This document shows, piece by piece, positions 1 to 12,500 of a DNA stretch of 64,000 bases. The translations under genes were made by a program, and so were the position numbers. The notes beneath the pieces were generated by a model, which did not search any database, had not been told where the DNA came from, and was given only the letters and a program-made list of their open reading frames with translations. Position 1 is the stretch's first letter; each line of letters opens with the position of its first letter. Source of the DNA: Heliocidaris erythrogramma (taxonomy: Eukaryota; Echinodermata; Echinoidea; Camarodonta; Echinometridae); contig CM046853.1 of the NCBI GenBank assembly GCA_025617745.1, positions 61,084,616 to 61,148,615 on the forward strand. Direction: 5' to 3'.

Positions 1-834
1 TATTGATCGAAAACAACCCCGAAACGTGGTCGAATAAATTCGACCACGCAATATGCGACCCCGCATTTTTAAGAGTGTACAGTTATTTTTTACATTTGTG
101 GGTTCTCCCTCGCTAATACAATAACTCATCAAAAAGTTTGGGCTCACAACCCTTTTTGGGCATGCCATTAGGGGAGGCGGCGCAGATTGTCCCGGGCGCC
201 AGAATAGCTATATATATAGATACGCCACTGAGGCTGATATAGTGTCATACATTTTGAAAATAAACTTGGCTAGATAGGTTCTGGCACAGTGCTGAATTTA
301 AATTCAAATACAGCCCGGCCCCCAGCTGGCTGTGTCGATACCGCCGGAGTCCCGGCCGGAGTCCCGTCAGGCAACCAGGATCTGGACATATAGGCATGAC
401 TACCTGCGTCGATCCAGAACTCAATTTCCTTAAAGGAGAATTAACACTAGAATATAAATGTACTTATGTTCAAAGGTGTAATATATTCTTAATCATTGAC
501 CTGTATCACTTTAGAAATAAAATATCAGAAAAGGGTTTAAATCAAGAGTATTCTAGCTCATGATATCATCTGCTAACACTTTACATGGGGGCTGCCATTT
601 TCTTGATGACATGCATGCATGGAGTTGTACATGAACCATTGGAAACCGTTCCGGTCAGGAAGATATATTTAATCCTCGAGCTAAATTGCTTTTCTTCATT
701 ATAAAAAAATCCCCATATATAAGGGGAAATACATTCTATACATGATATTCTAAACTTTGAAATTAGTAGATTTCTTTTTAAATTCCCTGGTTTTTGGGGG
801 CTTGCCTGGCAGCGCAGAACATAATTTATACAAC
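1..834. other. Intergenic, no gene seen; small hairpin at 25-48
   Basis: No coding region or RNA gene is supported here. An 11-bp inverted repeat (CGTGGTCGAAT and its complement) lies at 25-48 with a 2-base spacer. The stretch around 165-235 (GC-rich, ending near GATACGCCACTGA) resembles an old repeat edge, and a similar phrase recurs near 44403. Confidence 0.4.
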
Positions 835-1678
835 GCGCCCAGGTCGAAAATCCCATAGACAAACCAGCAGAAAATTTCTACGGGTTTCTACTGGTCAATT
901 ACCTATTGGTTTGTACTGGTTTGTACTGGTTTGTACTGTTTTTTACTGGTCAGTATCTACTGGTTTGAATATGGAAAGTGGACCCCCTAACCAGTAGAAA
1001 CCGGTAGAATTATTTTTAATGGCTCCATTAGAAAACCAGTAGAAATCTCTACTGGGACCATTACAAACCAGTAGAAAACCAGTATAAGTTTCTGGAACCA
1101 ATAGAAAATAGTAGAAAAACCTATACTATTACCATTCGGAGACCAGAAGGAAGCACTTCTAAAACCATGAGGATTCCAGTAGAAATTTTTAATGGTTTCC
1201 AAGAAATTTCAATTGGTTTAAAAGAAATTTCTAATGGTATCATCCAGGATTTCTACTGCATGGATTCCTACTTTCTCATGGTTCCAGTAGAAAATCCTAC
1301 TGGTCTGCTATTGGTTTCAATACAATTTCCTACTGGTTTGTACTGTTTTTTACTGGTTCGACTTAGTTTTTTTACGGGCCCTGCTGAAACCATTAGACTA
1401 AGTGACTGGTTTCTAATGGTATTTAATGGTCTTCAGAACCATTAGACTTTACTAGTTTCTCAATTGGTTTGTACTGGTTTGACTTGACCAACTTGCTGAA
1501 AACCATTAAATGCAACTGGTTTTTATTGCATGGTCTTTACTTGTCTCCTCAACCAATTGACTCTAATGGCTTTTAACAGTTTTTACTGGTTCACCAATAG
1601 TCTCTACTGGTCTTTAAAAACACAATAGAAACCAGTAGACGGTCACTACTGGTTTCTATGGGAATTTCGACCTGGCGC
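835..1678. repeat. Terminal-inverted-repeat element made of CCAGTAGAAA words
   Basis: The ends are inverted copies: GCGCCCAGGTCGAAAA then TCCCATAGA at the left (835 on), and TCTATGGGA then TTTCGACCTGGCGC at the right (ending 1678). About 30 bp of arm match with few mismatches. The interior consists of the word CCAGTAGAAA, its complement TTTCTACTGG, and a variant (CCATTAGA/TCTAATGG), each many times, in both orientations and with irregular spacing. No transposase is present, so this reads as a non-autonomous foldback element. Open frames across it are by-products of the repeat. Confidence 0.7.
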
Positions 1679-1980
1679 ATTCTGACTTTTGAAGTCCATT
1701 ATCTAAAAGCAGGTGAATGCATAGACTTTGTCACTGTTGACGCTCGGGAAAGTCATCTGGCATAAATTTGAATTAATTCGCTCCGTCGCGTACGTCATAG
1801 TATATGAAGAAAATAGATTTATATTTAGTAAAATCGTAATTTTCAAAGAACACATTTTCGTTTTTAGAATATATGTATATATCTGTTAAATATTTTAAAT
1901 CTCAAATGGGATTTTGTATGAAGAAAGACAAGTTTGCATTCGGATTATATCTTTATGTACACATCAAGAAAAAGGCAGTT
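1679..1980. other. AT-rich spacer, nothing recognised
   Basis: No ORF with protein-like composition, no RNA gene and no clear repeat was seen between the two flanking inverted-repeat elements. Confidence 0.35.
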
Positions 1981-2362
1981 CCCGGGTGCGTCTTTTTTTT
2001 TTTGTAACCAAGCCTAGGCAGATTTCGCATTTTTTCATATACTAATAGGGTTTATTCCGTCAAGACTAGTCTGCATAAATATTCATGAAAACGAATTATA
2101 GCGATATAATAAAACGAGCAAGGGCATCGAGCAGCTAGCTGTTCTGTGTGGCGCAATCGGATAATCCAGTCCTCTCTTGGTGAAAGAACCACGAGTTCGA
2201 ACCTCGGCAGAAGTTTATATTACGAAATTTTCTTTTGCTTATTTAAAAATAAGGTGACTGCATCAGTAAGAAAATACAAGTCCGATACTTGTAGTCTCTT
2301 TCAAAGTCTTCAAAAAGGGGTTTCTGCCTAGGCTTGGTTACAAAAAAAAGACGCTTCCCGGG
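1981..2362. mobile_element. Foldback element with ~40-bp terminal arms and a tRNA-like core
   Basis: The left arm (1981-2022) starts CCCGGGTGCGTC, runs through a poly-T and ends GTAACCAAGCCTAGGCAGA. The right arm (2322-2362) is its complement, ending GACGCTTCCCGGG. The only large differences are the length of the homopolymer and 2-3 bases beside the CCCGGG. The roughly 300-bp loop carries the tRNA-like sequence annotated at 2141-2212. There is no ORF of transposase type, so it is a non-autonomous (MITE-like) element. Confidence 0.65.
2141..2212 (+). pseudogene. tRNA-like sequence (tRNA-Arg-like), degenerate
   Basis: A-box-like TGGCGCAATCGGATA (2149 on) and B-box-like GAGTTCGAACCTC (2193 on) are spaced as in a tRNA. 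The T arm CGAG-TTCGAAC-CTCG folds, and TTCTG at the 5' end pairs with CAGAA at the 3' end. The 5' half resembles animal tRNA-Arg(UCU), but the anticodon arm is not convincing. I read it as a tRNA pseudogene or the head of a SINE trapped in the foldback, not as a working tRNA. Confidence 0.45.
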
Positions 2363-3530
2363 TATCGCTATAGCAGACGATAAATCTTGCAGAGAAAATC
2401 TTGATTTATACCCATCTCGTATATTTTAATGTAAAACTACGTATAGGAAAACAAGAAGGAATAGATTACATCTTTGAATATAAGCACATTTATATTATGA
2501 GGTTAATTCCGGCTCAAAGGAGAATGAAACTCGAGTCATGTGGAAAATTCAGTGTCAGCCTGTTCAAGATAGTATGCTGTATCTTGAAAATACTATTTGA
2601 TTATAAGGAGAACAATCTCTCTAAAGTTTGCAGAATCCTTGCTAGATACGGGGCTGCCATTTTAAAAAAACTGATCGTAAATGTCCACCTATACACAACG
2701 GATATATGTTGCATAATGGAGCTATTGTACAACTAAAGCCATAATGCAAAATGGCAGCCATCTTACCCCTTGGTACCCCTTGGTACCCGTCTCGCACAGG
2801 TGATAGCAGTTGTAGGTCTTTGTCACTTCTTTGAAGAACTGAGAAACCTTTGTCCGGGGGCCAATTATATAGGAACTTACAAGTGCATGCCAAATCCTGC
2901 TTATCAAAAGAAACAGCTGAACAAAATATCTTGACACAAATAGGTTATAATTATATGACAGGATATTTACATGACTACAAAAATGGTTTATTATGAGAAA
3001 CTGCAGTGTCCTGCATTCCACAGGTGATCATGAGTGTCATTTTAGCTAGTGTATAGTCAGTGGGTATTATCACAAATAGAACTGCTCTGACATTATACTT
3101 TGTGAGAATGGCAGCACTGCATGCATGGGTTAAAAAAAACTGCAACTTTTGAAGACACTATAGCTGTTCTCCTTCTTAAACAATCAAATATGAGTAATTT
3201 CATGATATTTGTAATAGGCTGACAATTATTTACATGATTATATAGGTTAATGTTTGTTGCCTTTAATTCCCCTTTAAGTAACCTTAAGAAGTAAGTTGAA
3301 ATGTCTGCTATACGTGTACATGTATCTATAGACACTGAACTCTACGTACACTGCGAGTGTGTAGTGGAGTTCAGACTGTTCAGTGATTTATTGTAGATCA
3401 GTATTAAAGTGCAATCATTACTATTTGACCACTTGTCAAATTGTTAAAGCATCATTATTACAAGCCGGTTATTTTCCTAGAGTTTCAACAACGTGTTTGT
3501 ATAAAATATATCGTATTTTTTTCCAGTAAA
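2363..3530. other. Upstream region of RRP9, no gene seen
   Basis: AT-rich sequence with short imperfect inverted repeats, for example CTGAACTC and GAGTTCAG around 3336-3373. No TATA or initiator can be assigned with confidence. A pyrimidine tract followed by TTTTTCCAG ending at 3526 sits 4 bases before the RRP9 start codon and looks like a splice acceptor. The 5' UTR may therefore begin in an exon further upstream, which is inference only. Confidence 0.35.
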
Positions 3531-3587
3531 ATGTCTTTCTTTATCCGAGGAGCAAGGAAAAGGGCACCGCCAACTAAAACGAAAAAG
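3531..3587 (+). CDS. RRP9: RRP9 coding exon 1
   Basis: Encodes residues 1-19, beginning MSFFIRGARKRAPP, rich in Arg, Lys and Pro as expected for a nuclear-targeting tail. Donor is AAAAAG|GTACGC. The following intron is phase 0. Confidence 0.85.
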
Positions 3588-6500
3588 GTACGCATTTTAC
3601 ATTATAAAGAAATGATTAATAAGATTCTTTTATTTGAGAAATATACCAATACAGTCGCCACGCGCATGTCATGATCGCTCGCCTCCGGACTCGAGTCTGG
3701 CTGCCCGAAGCCCGGGTACATCTCCAGCCAGCGCTCGCCACACGGGGCATGTGCACAGTGCAACTCGCGGCTGCCGGCTGTCATGGCCATGATGGCTGTG
3801 GCCCTTACTAGCCTGGCCTTGAACTAAGATTAAGAAGACGTCCTGGAGAGTGGAGTGTCTTTCGGATGGTGACGTTAAAGGTCGGTCCCAGAAGTAAATA
3901 ATCATATCTGATTGATACACGTCTGTAAAAACCCAATTACGGTACACACACACACACAGTCATGACACTGACAGTGTTACTAAAAAAAAAAAAAAAAAAA
4001 AATGGTGTCGCATACACTCCAGTGAAACCTGGAATTTTATCCCCCTATGCATTTAGCTGGGTTATCAGAGTTCAGACATAGCTTAGCTGGGTTATCAATT
4101 AGCCCCGGGACGCTGCCACGAAGTGGCAGCGTCCTGAGTCAGTGAGTGAAACCACTACTATTCCGAGGGTCTCACAATTTACATGTGCAAATGACAATAG
4201 TTGTATCGTAGGGACTATTTTTTAAATCAAAGTGTCATATATGTGATGGCACTTACCTAAACAGACCTTCCGCAGATCAGTTCTTCCTCAGAAATGTATA
4301 GAATCAATCAAATGTCACTTTTTTCACTCAATTGTAATCCTCCCTAAAATATTAGTATACTGACGCGCATGCGTATTGCAAACTATACGTCGGCCTCCGA
4401 AAATTTTTAGTACAGGAGCCGGGCAATTAATAGGCCTTTTTTATATCATCCTCATCGAAAAGAAAGACGACAGTTATCCGGAAAGTATCGTAAGTACCTA
4501 AAGCATCCTCAAATGAAGTTATGTCATATTTCATGGTATAATTTTGACATACGAGCTTGTATTTAAGAGGCATCCAACCTTTCGAATGACTGCTGATCGC
4601 AGCCCGAACGCTACACGTTCGGGCTGCCGCAGTAAGGTTATCAATATGATATCACTCACTCAGACTCAGAGTCAGACACATAACCGTACGAGCTGCATCA
4701 TTTACAATTACATGAAATTGATGAATATCCGTGGCTTCAATCTGGGGGCAGTGCCAGTGGCAATGGCGATGGGGGTTGTTTCACATGTTTCAATATCGAC
4801 GCTGCGCTGTCGCTCAACTTGTCCCGCTAACCATGCTAACTACATGTAACTTAGTAAAATGCCTAAAAATTTGTTTACAAATTAAAAATTCCTCCCATCA
4901 AGCTTCTTCGTTTACTTACCATTGTCTACGGCGGACCGTTTGAATATTAATGAGTCAGAAAGAAGAGGATCTTGGGTATTTGATTCCAGTTCATCGTGAC
5001 TTGGCCGTGAACCAGAATAACCTGGTGGTTAAGTCGCTGCCCGGCAAGCAGTAGATGACGGGTTCGAATCCCGCTGGTTCCAATTTTTTCTGACTTGTGT
5101 TTTTCATTACAGATCGAGCATACGATCTTTAACACTGGGAGTAAAATGCCTAAAAATTTGTTTACAAATTAACTTGGTAACTGTTTCACAAAGCCGTCTT
5201 TGCCACGACCAGCGACAACTTCCCAGAGCTGAGCTCAAAATGTTGTCGTTCACGTCCAAACTCCCGAACTGCGTGTAAAATGAATGAGTGCGCAGACCAT
5301 GCACCATTGTTTTTTCGGCCAAAGTCGTTATTATGCCCAGCCGCCATTAAATCCGCCTGAACAAGTGAATAATTAGGCTAGTCAAGTTTCTTGTTTTTCA
5401 TTGTTGAAATTCAGTTAGTTATAACGGAATAAACGCTATCGTTATCGCTTCATAACTGAAAAAATTATCAGCAAGAAAGAGCGGGATTCGAACCCGGGAC
5501 CTTATTTTAAACGTGAGTGCAGTGTAGAAAGAGAATACTCTGACAGTCTGACCAGACGCCTTTACCACTAGACCACGAGCAATTGACGGCGAATCTGATC
5601 TTGCTGCACTAGATCTATACTTAATTAAGGCTTTATACCTCCGCTCCATACAAATCCTATCTAACGTTATACCTCCGTTCTGTTTTTTTGATATCCTAGG
5701 TAGGATTCTTGCCAATTTGAGGATTACTGGGCATATTAGCTATAATAGCCGTTTTTTCAATGTTGAAATGACACGTCCGCTGTTTCTTGTGTAAATGGCA
5801 TTGTTCTTGCTCTAATTTTGATGAGAATTTTTGCAAACTTACTATTTAGAATATCAGGAATAATATAAAATTAAGCTTTAGAGGAATATTAAAGAAATTT
5901 GTGTGAATTTCAGGTAAAAAAAAATGCCATCATGAGTCAGATTTTAGTTCCTATGGGCTGAGAAAAAATGGGAAATAGTAAATTTAGAGAACATTTACTT
6001 CCTGATCATGCTGATCTCCAAGCACATTCCTTTATCAAATAGCTTTTACTAATCATATGTTTGTATTATTGTAATGACCGACAATGTGTTCTAATGGTTT
6101 CTGACCCCCAACAAGTAAATGAGATTAAAGGGATACGCCACCGGGCGGCCGTGGGGAAAGTCAGGATTGCGTAAGCCCCATTCACTCGTACACAAAGTTT
6201 GTGCGTCGAACGCGTCCGTTGGACTAAGTGGGATTACATTTCGACTGCACGAAGCCGACCGAATCTCGCACGAGAGCTCGAGCTCAGCGAGCGTACATAT
6301 TTGTGCGGCGACCAGTCTATCCGAGGTTTGCGCCCCGACATGATCAGGTAACGATCACGGTGCCCTCTCGTGGCATTAAAACGTCCACAATCTGCGGTTG
6401 CTTATCCCTTTAATATTAAAAATGCCCACACCCATCTACCATAGACAGTAGAGGCGCACATCCAGTATTGGAGACTGTTTCTTACTTGGGGAAACTATCT

Positions 6501-9500
6501 CTTATTTGGGGAAACTATCTCTATTGTCAGAGACTTTTGTCAACATTTTTTGTTGCTTATTTTAGCATTTTTTGAGACCAGTTTTCATTGTTTACATTAA
6601 TACATAATTGCTGCAAAGGGATTACCTTAGCTCAAAATGAAAATGTGATAAGCAGATCAAATTCCTCATGAAAAATTACCCTTTTGGACTGTCTCCTTTA
6701 AAAATTCATGGTCTACTTTTGTTTTCATAACATTGTTTATTATGATCTACACACAAAACAAATGGACTTCTGAGATACATGTACTGCCTTGTTGGTGGTG
6801 TTGTTTCTTTTGTCCGTTTGTAAGTTAAGTCTCTAATATGGGTGACGGTCTCCCAAATAGGAAACGGTCTCCAATATCAGCTGTTTGCCTTACTGATAGA
6901 AACGGCATCGAAATTGGAACAGTCTGTATACAGACCCATGTGAATGAGAATTTATCATGTATGTAGTTTCCGTATATTTTTCCCTTTTTCCATAATGCTT
7001 CAATGATATAAATGATGTTACATGTATTTTTTATGATTAAATATTAAAAATTGGATTATGAAATATCTTAATTTAATTATTTTCTGTAAAGTGAACACGA
7101 TTTGGATATTCTTTCCCTAATTGCTCAATTACGGTATCCTCAAGCATGTCCATGTATATAGAATTTGTGTACATTCGTACATCGCAAAATTATCCTCAAG
7201 TTTTCTCAATTTTATAAATTCTAAGATGCCACTTATCCTTGTACTCATGCATAGCTTTTATTGTTAGAATTCCTGCCATTGGTGCTGTGTGCATTAGCTT
7301 GGATTAGTCCAGGCTAGATCATACCAGAAGCAGCGGAAAATAATTATTTAAATTCATACTGAAAACTCAAATTTGTAACTTAAAGTAGTATATTTGAAAA
7401 GTCCCTGAATCAAGTCATCAGAAAAATATAAGTAAATGCAACAGTGCTTATATTGAATTTGGGGTTTCTTTTTTTACCAATGCAACAGTGAATGTTTGAC
7501 ACAGTCCTAAAAAGGCATGGGCCTATGAGTGAGGGTCTATATAATGAAAGGGAGATTCACAATTTTCACTGTAACTCGTGTTTTCATTTCAGGTTTTCAC
7601 CAAGGAGGGTAATAAACCAACTAAAAAGAAGAAACTCAACAAGCTAAATGATGAAGAGATCCTGAGTGATTCTGATATTGATGGGTAGGTCATCAATGAA
7701 GTATTCATTTAATATGTAATATGTAATATTAAAGATAAAGTTGAGTTCTGGACTTCTGGTCATGCAATTATATTGTGAAAGAAACTGTCTCAAAGCATTT
7801 GAGAAAGGTTGACCATGTCCACATAAGAATTGTTTTATACTGTCTTGTTTTGGAATCATCAAAATAGATAAGAAATTGACACAATCTCGCTGAAAAGTAC
7901 ATGTACTGCAAACAGAAATAGGTATATGGGACCACACACCCAAGTGGAATGAATGTTCGGCCCAAACATTTCAGCTATTTCTTGTCATATTTCGAATATG
8001 AGAGCATTTGAAAAGCAATCCTTTTCAGGGGATTGTTCTACTATGATATTCTTCCAAACTGACAAAAGGAATGAGAATGCTTCAATGCTCACAACCTTCC
8101 CTTTAATGCTTTCAAGTTATGTGCGATTATTCTAATTACCGGTATTGACGGAATTATTGAACATTATTGTAATCGATTTACACTTTATCCTATAAAAAGG
8201 GAATATTAGACCCTAGTCACCCAACGGCTTAGAACCATCAGTAAGTCCCCGTCCAGACAAGTGAAGCAAATAAATGAAAGGTGGGCTTCAAATATTCTGG
8301 GTTTCTGTTGCATTGATATGTTGACTACCGGTACATATTACAAGTGTTTGTAGTTGTAGTTTAATTAGTTTTGTCAATAAATGTGAAATCTAACATCTAG
8401 GCCTAAGAAATGTACATCAAATAGTACCGAAGATTTTTGTTAGGTTTCTGATCGCAATATCTGCCCATTGGGTAGAATTTATTAGAAAGAAACGAATAGA
8501 GAAAGAGTACATGTAGGACTTAGATGAATTGTTTCAAAATGGTATTTCATGTTTTGCTAAGCTGCACTAATTTTGTAAACTGCAATTGACTGATTAGGGT
8601 TATTCACACGTACTTGTAACACAGCAATGTTTCAACTTGATGCTATCTTATCTTAAAGCCCAAATGATGATGAAGGGCGTGGTTCTAGTGATGCCCCATC
8701 GGATGATGAGGAGGAGCAAGAGACAGCACAGGAGAAACGTCTTCGCCTTACCAAGCAGTACTTGGCACAGTTAGAAGCAGAGGGTATGTGAATAAGAATA
8801 ATTTTCAAATTACTCTGTTTGTCTACAAAATACTTAATACCCAGGCTCCAGAGTATTTGATTAACTGTCTGAGTTTATACAAGCCCACTAGATTACTAAG
8901 GTCCGCCAGTGACCCTCTCCGCCTCACATATTCAGTAACTCGAACATTAGCTGGTGATAGAACGTTTACTGTGTCAGCTTCAAAATACTGGAATGATTTG
9001 CCACTTTTTATTTGACAGTCTTCATCAGTAATAATTTTCAGAAAGGCATTAAAAACACATCTTTTTGATAGTTTATAGTTTGTAGATGATTTAATTTATT
9101 GTAAGTGCTTTGAGCCTAATGGGAAAAGCGCGTTATAAGTAATAATAATAATAATAATAATAACTAGAATTTAATTCGTCATGAGGACGAATTAGGTGGT
9201 CTGTCTTTCAATTTGCATGATCATGATTGTAATCAGGATGATCATAATAATGGGGAAATACTAAACTGAAGATAGGAAGTGAAGAATGCCACGCATGGAG
9301 ATGCTTCTTGAGGACAGGAATGTAGAAAATGTGTGAAACGGTCATTGGAAGATGTGATAATATTTGTGCAAGATAACAATCATGATAATGGTGATGATTA
9401 TCATGATGAAGGTGATATAATGATGATGGTGATGACAATAATAATAGCAATGATGATCATGATGGTGATGATATTATATCATCATCATCATCATCATGAA

Positions 9501-12500
9501 TATCATCATGACAGTGATGATGATAATGATGTTGAAGATAATCATGATGATGATCATTATATCATCATGACAGTGATGATGATAATGATGTTGATAATCA
9601 CCATCATTCCATAGGGTTATACATAAACCACTGCACACTACTTTCCAATAGACATAACACGCAAAATAAGGGAGTTTATTACTTGGTTTGTGATTGCTTA
9701 TGTTATAATAGTCGAACAAGATGGTAAAATGAAAGACAAAAAGAAGCAAAAAAAAATTTCAATGGACCCACCGGGGATCGAACCTGGGTCACCGGAATGG
9801 GAGGCAAGTGCTTTGACCAATACACCAAAATATTTCCCATAGAGATAACACGTAAACGAAAAACGGGATTCTCAAATCACGTTTTGTAGTTCAAAATTGG
9901 GCATGATCCCGACATCTGATCAAAAATTAGAGACCACACTTGTAAAAGCTTTATAGTCTCAGCTATAACATACTAAAATCTGGAAGAAAATAGACCAAAA
10001 ACAACTGAGATACAGCTCAGAGAACAATGTCATGTAGATTCATGATTCGAAAAAAAATCATCTTCCATAGACATAACACGCAAATAGGGAAAATTCTGAC
10101 ATGGCATTTTTAATTGAAAATTTCACTGTGATGACGTCATCAAGATGAAAAATGATGGTGACTGATTTTGTAGTAAATTGCCTCAGCTACAACATATTAA
10201 AATCTGGGCGAAAAACGACTAATAATTACGAATCTAGAGCCAAATTTGCTTAAAGGCATTGAGTAACTTTGTTGGAGATCAGAAAAAAAAAATCTGAATT
10301 AGCTCATGCTGCAATGATAATTAGAAACCTTTAGGTCAGTCGGGAATCGTATGACTTTTACAGATCATTTGCTGATTTCATTATCAAGATATTTATGATT
10401 AAAAATCCAAAATTTATAAGCGTATGGCATGACGCTTATAACTTGTAACGGTCGGCATACCTCCCTCTTTCGGCAAACGCACAGCGTATACGTCTATTTG
10501 CATTGGCCTGCCGCTGTGGGGTGTAATGCTGACAGAGCTTGCAATACCAAGGATTGATAACTCGGCAATACTAATCGCGCGCTAGAGAAAGCTTGAGCGC
10601 TGGAGCTCATCCCGTGGGCAATGGGCTAGCCTAGCCTGTCGATCGCCTGGCCTGGCCGGCGGGCGGTCGCTGGGGTAGTCGCGACATCGTGTGTGAGTAG
10701 AATTACCAAATTTTGATTATTGCATGGTAATCCTACATACATGAATAACAAATGTTTTTGCCTGACAATAAAGAAAGAGAAAGAGGAAACAAATGAAAAG
10801 GCATTTAAAAGGGGGAAGGGGAGGTCGCACATTTTGAAACATGGACGAAACAATCCATACGACCAGCTCTATACCAGAGACGTACTAGAAGTTGTGTAAG
10901 GGAAGGAGGGGCTGCGCTGGAGCTCGGATCCCGGCCGGAGGGAGAGAGATCGGAGTGGAGGAAATGCAGCCCGTCATTCACAAGTATTGCCGTACGAGTC
11001 ATGGGCTGGTTTCAGAGCTCGCCACTCTGTTTTTATTTTCGGGTAACGGCCACCGCGCGCGGAGTTCGAGTGCCCGCAGGTCCAATAAATTTATTTCTCG
11101 CTCTCGAGGAAATGGAATCATTCCAGTTTAGCAAAATAAAGGAGGCGACCCCCAGGAGCGAAAATATCCCCTTACGCCCATGTCACATTTTTCAAACTAA
11201 TTTCGGTTACTAGTCGTCAAGATATACATTGTACTGGAAATAGTGCGGGGACGGGCATATAGGCCTAATGCGGTTGCACTATGAACACGGTGACAAAGAG
11301 AGTGGACAATTTATGCAGCTCCTCATTGTACCCTCCACAATAGCTTTCTAGTAGACAAAAGGACATCCCTTCACTGCTATTATGTGACACCTGTTCTACA
11401 TATTTTTACAGGATAGCAATGAATGGATGTTCTTTTGTTAACCAGTGCAATTGTGAAGGGTACAATGAGGAGCAGCATAAATTGTCCGCTTCTTTGTTCG
11501 TCATGTTCATAGTGTTGGATGCTTAGACAAATTTCCAATACTACAATCGGAGGATAGAGAGAAATGTCAAGAAAAGCCTTTTTGCATCTTCAGAATAGCA
11601 GGATCATGCGATCGATTGAAGACTGATGAAACAATGAACAGATAAGATTTTATTTTGTCTCCTTGGACAGGGAATTGATTAGGGAGACGTAATACTTGTC
11701 ATAAGAGTGTGGCATCCCCCCCCCCCCCTCACGTCAGTGATTTTTGTTTGGGGGTTTTCTTTTTTCTTCTAATATTTCTAATATTGGGCTATAGCTTAAC
11801 ATTATGGAAGCTTGATAATATATCTAAGTCATATCAGGTTTCCGTAATATCTGAAAAGTGAGAAAATTGTCATTACGCCCAAAATCATCCAAATGTTTGT
11901 GGTAAATTTTCTCAAAATGAAACAAAATATCGGAAGTCCATACCAGTAATATATTCGACTCCAGCGGTCCGGGCCGAACTTGACCCAGCCCCTACCCTCA
12001 TAGGCCTACGACTGATTAGCCAAATCATCTGGCTAAGGAGTGTAAGCTTCTTGCTCTGACTGGGGAGGTGGAAGAGAGATCTCTCTTCTACCTCCTTGCT
12101 CTGACCAAGGAGTTATGACAGAACTCCTTGCTCTTTACATATAGCCCACACTTGTGAAATTTGTATTGCTGCGCTCCGCGGTTCACTACGGCTTCATAAA
12201 TAGTCTTTTCACCGGGTAGCTGCAGAATGCTCTTTTTCAAAGAGAGTTTAGACTGGGCATGGACATCAATTTCTGTCAGCAAACGCCTCGCCCTCCCCTC
12301 TCTTTCTCTCTCCGTCCCTCTCTCTCTCTCTACATACACATCCTTACTCTAACACGTTCACAGGCTTCCATCTAATCACGATGTTGGTTCAGGCAAGGAG
12401 TTATAATTTGCGCCTTGAGCATCTAATCAGGATGGATAAGTGCGCTATACAAGTCACATGTATTATTATCACAAGTGTTTTTTAGTTATAAATTTGGTTT

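Noticed and set aside
2141..2212. Functional tRNA gene
   Set aside because: The anticodon arm does not form properly and the sequence lies in a foldback; kept only as tRNA-like.
9333..9749. His/Asp-rich frames on both strands near the ATG/ATC repeat
   Set aside because: Explained by trinucleotide repeats; no conserved feature.
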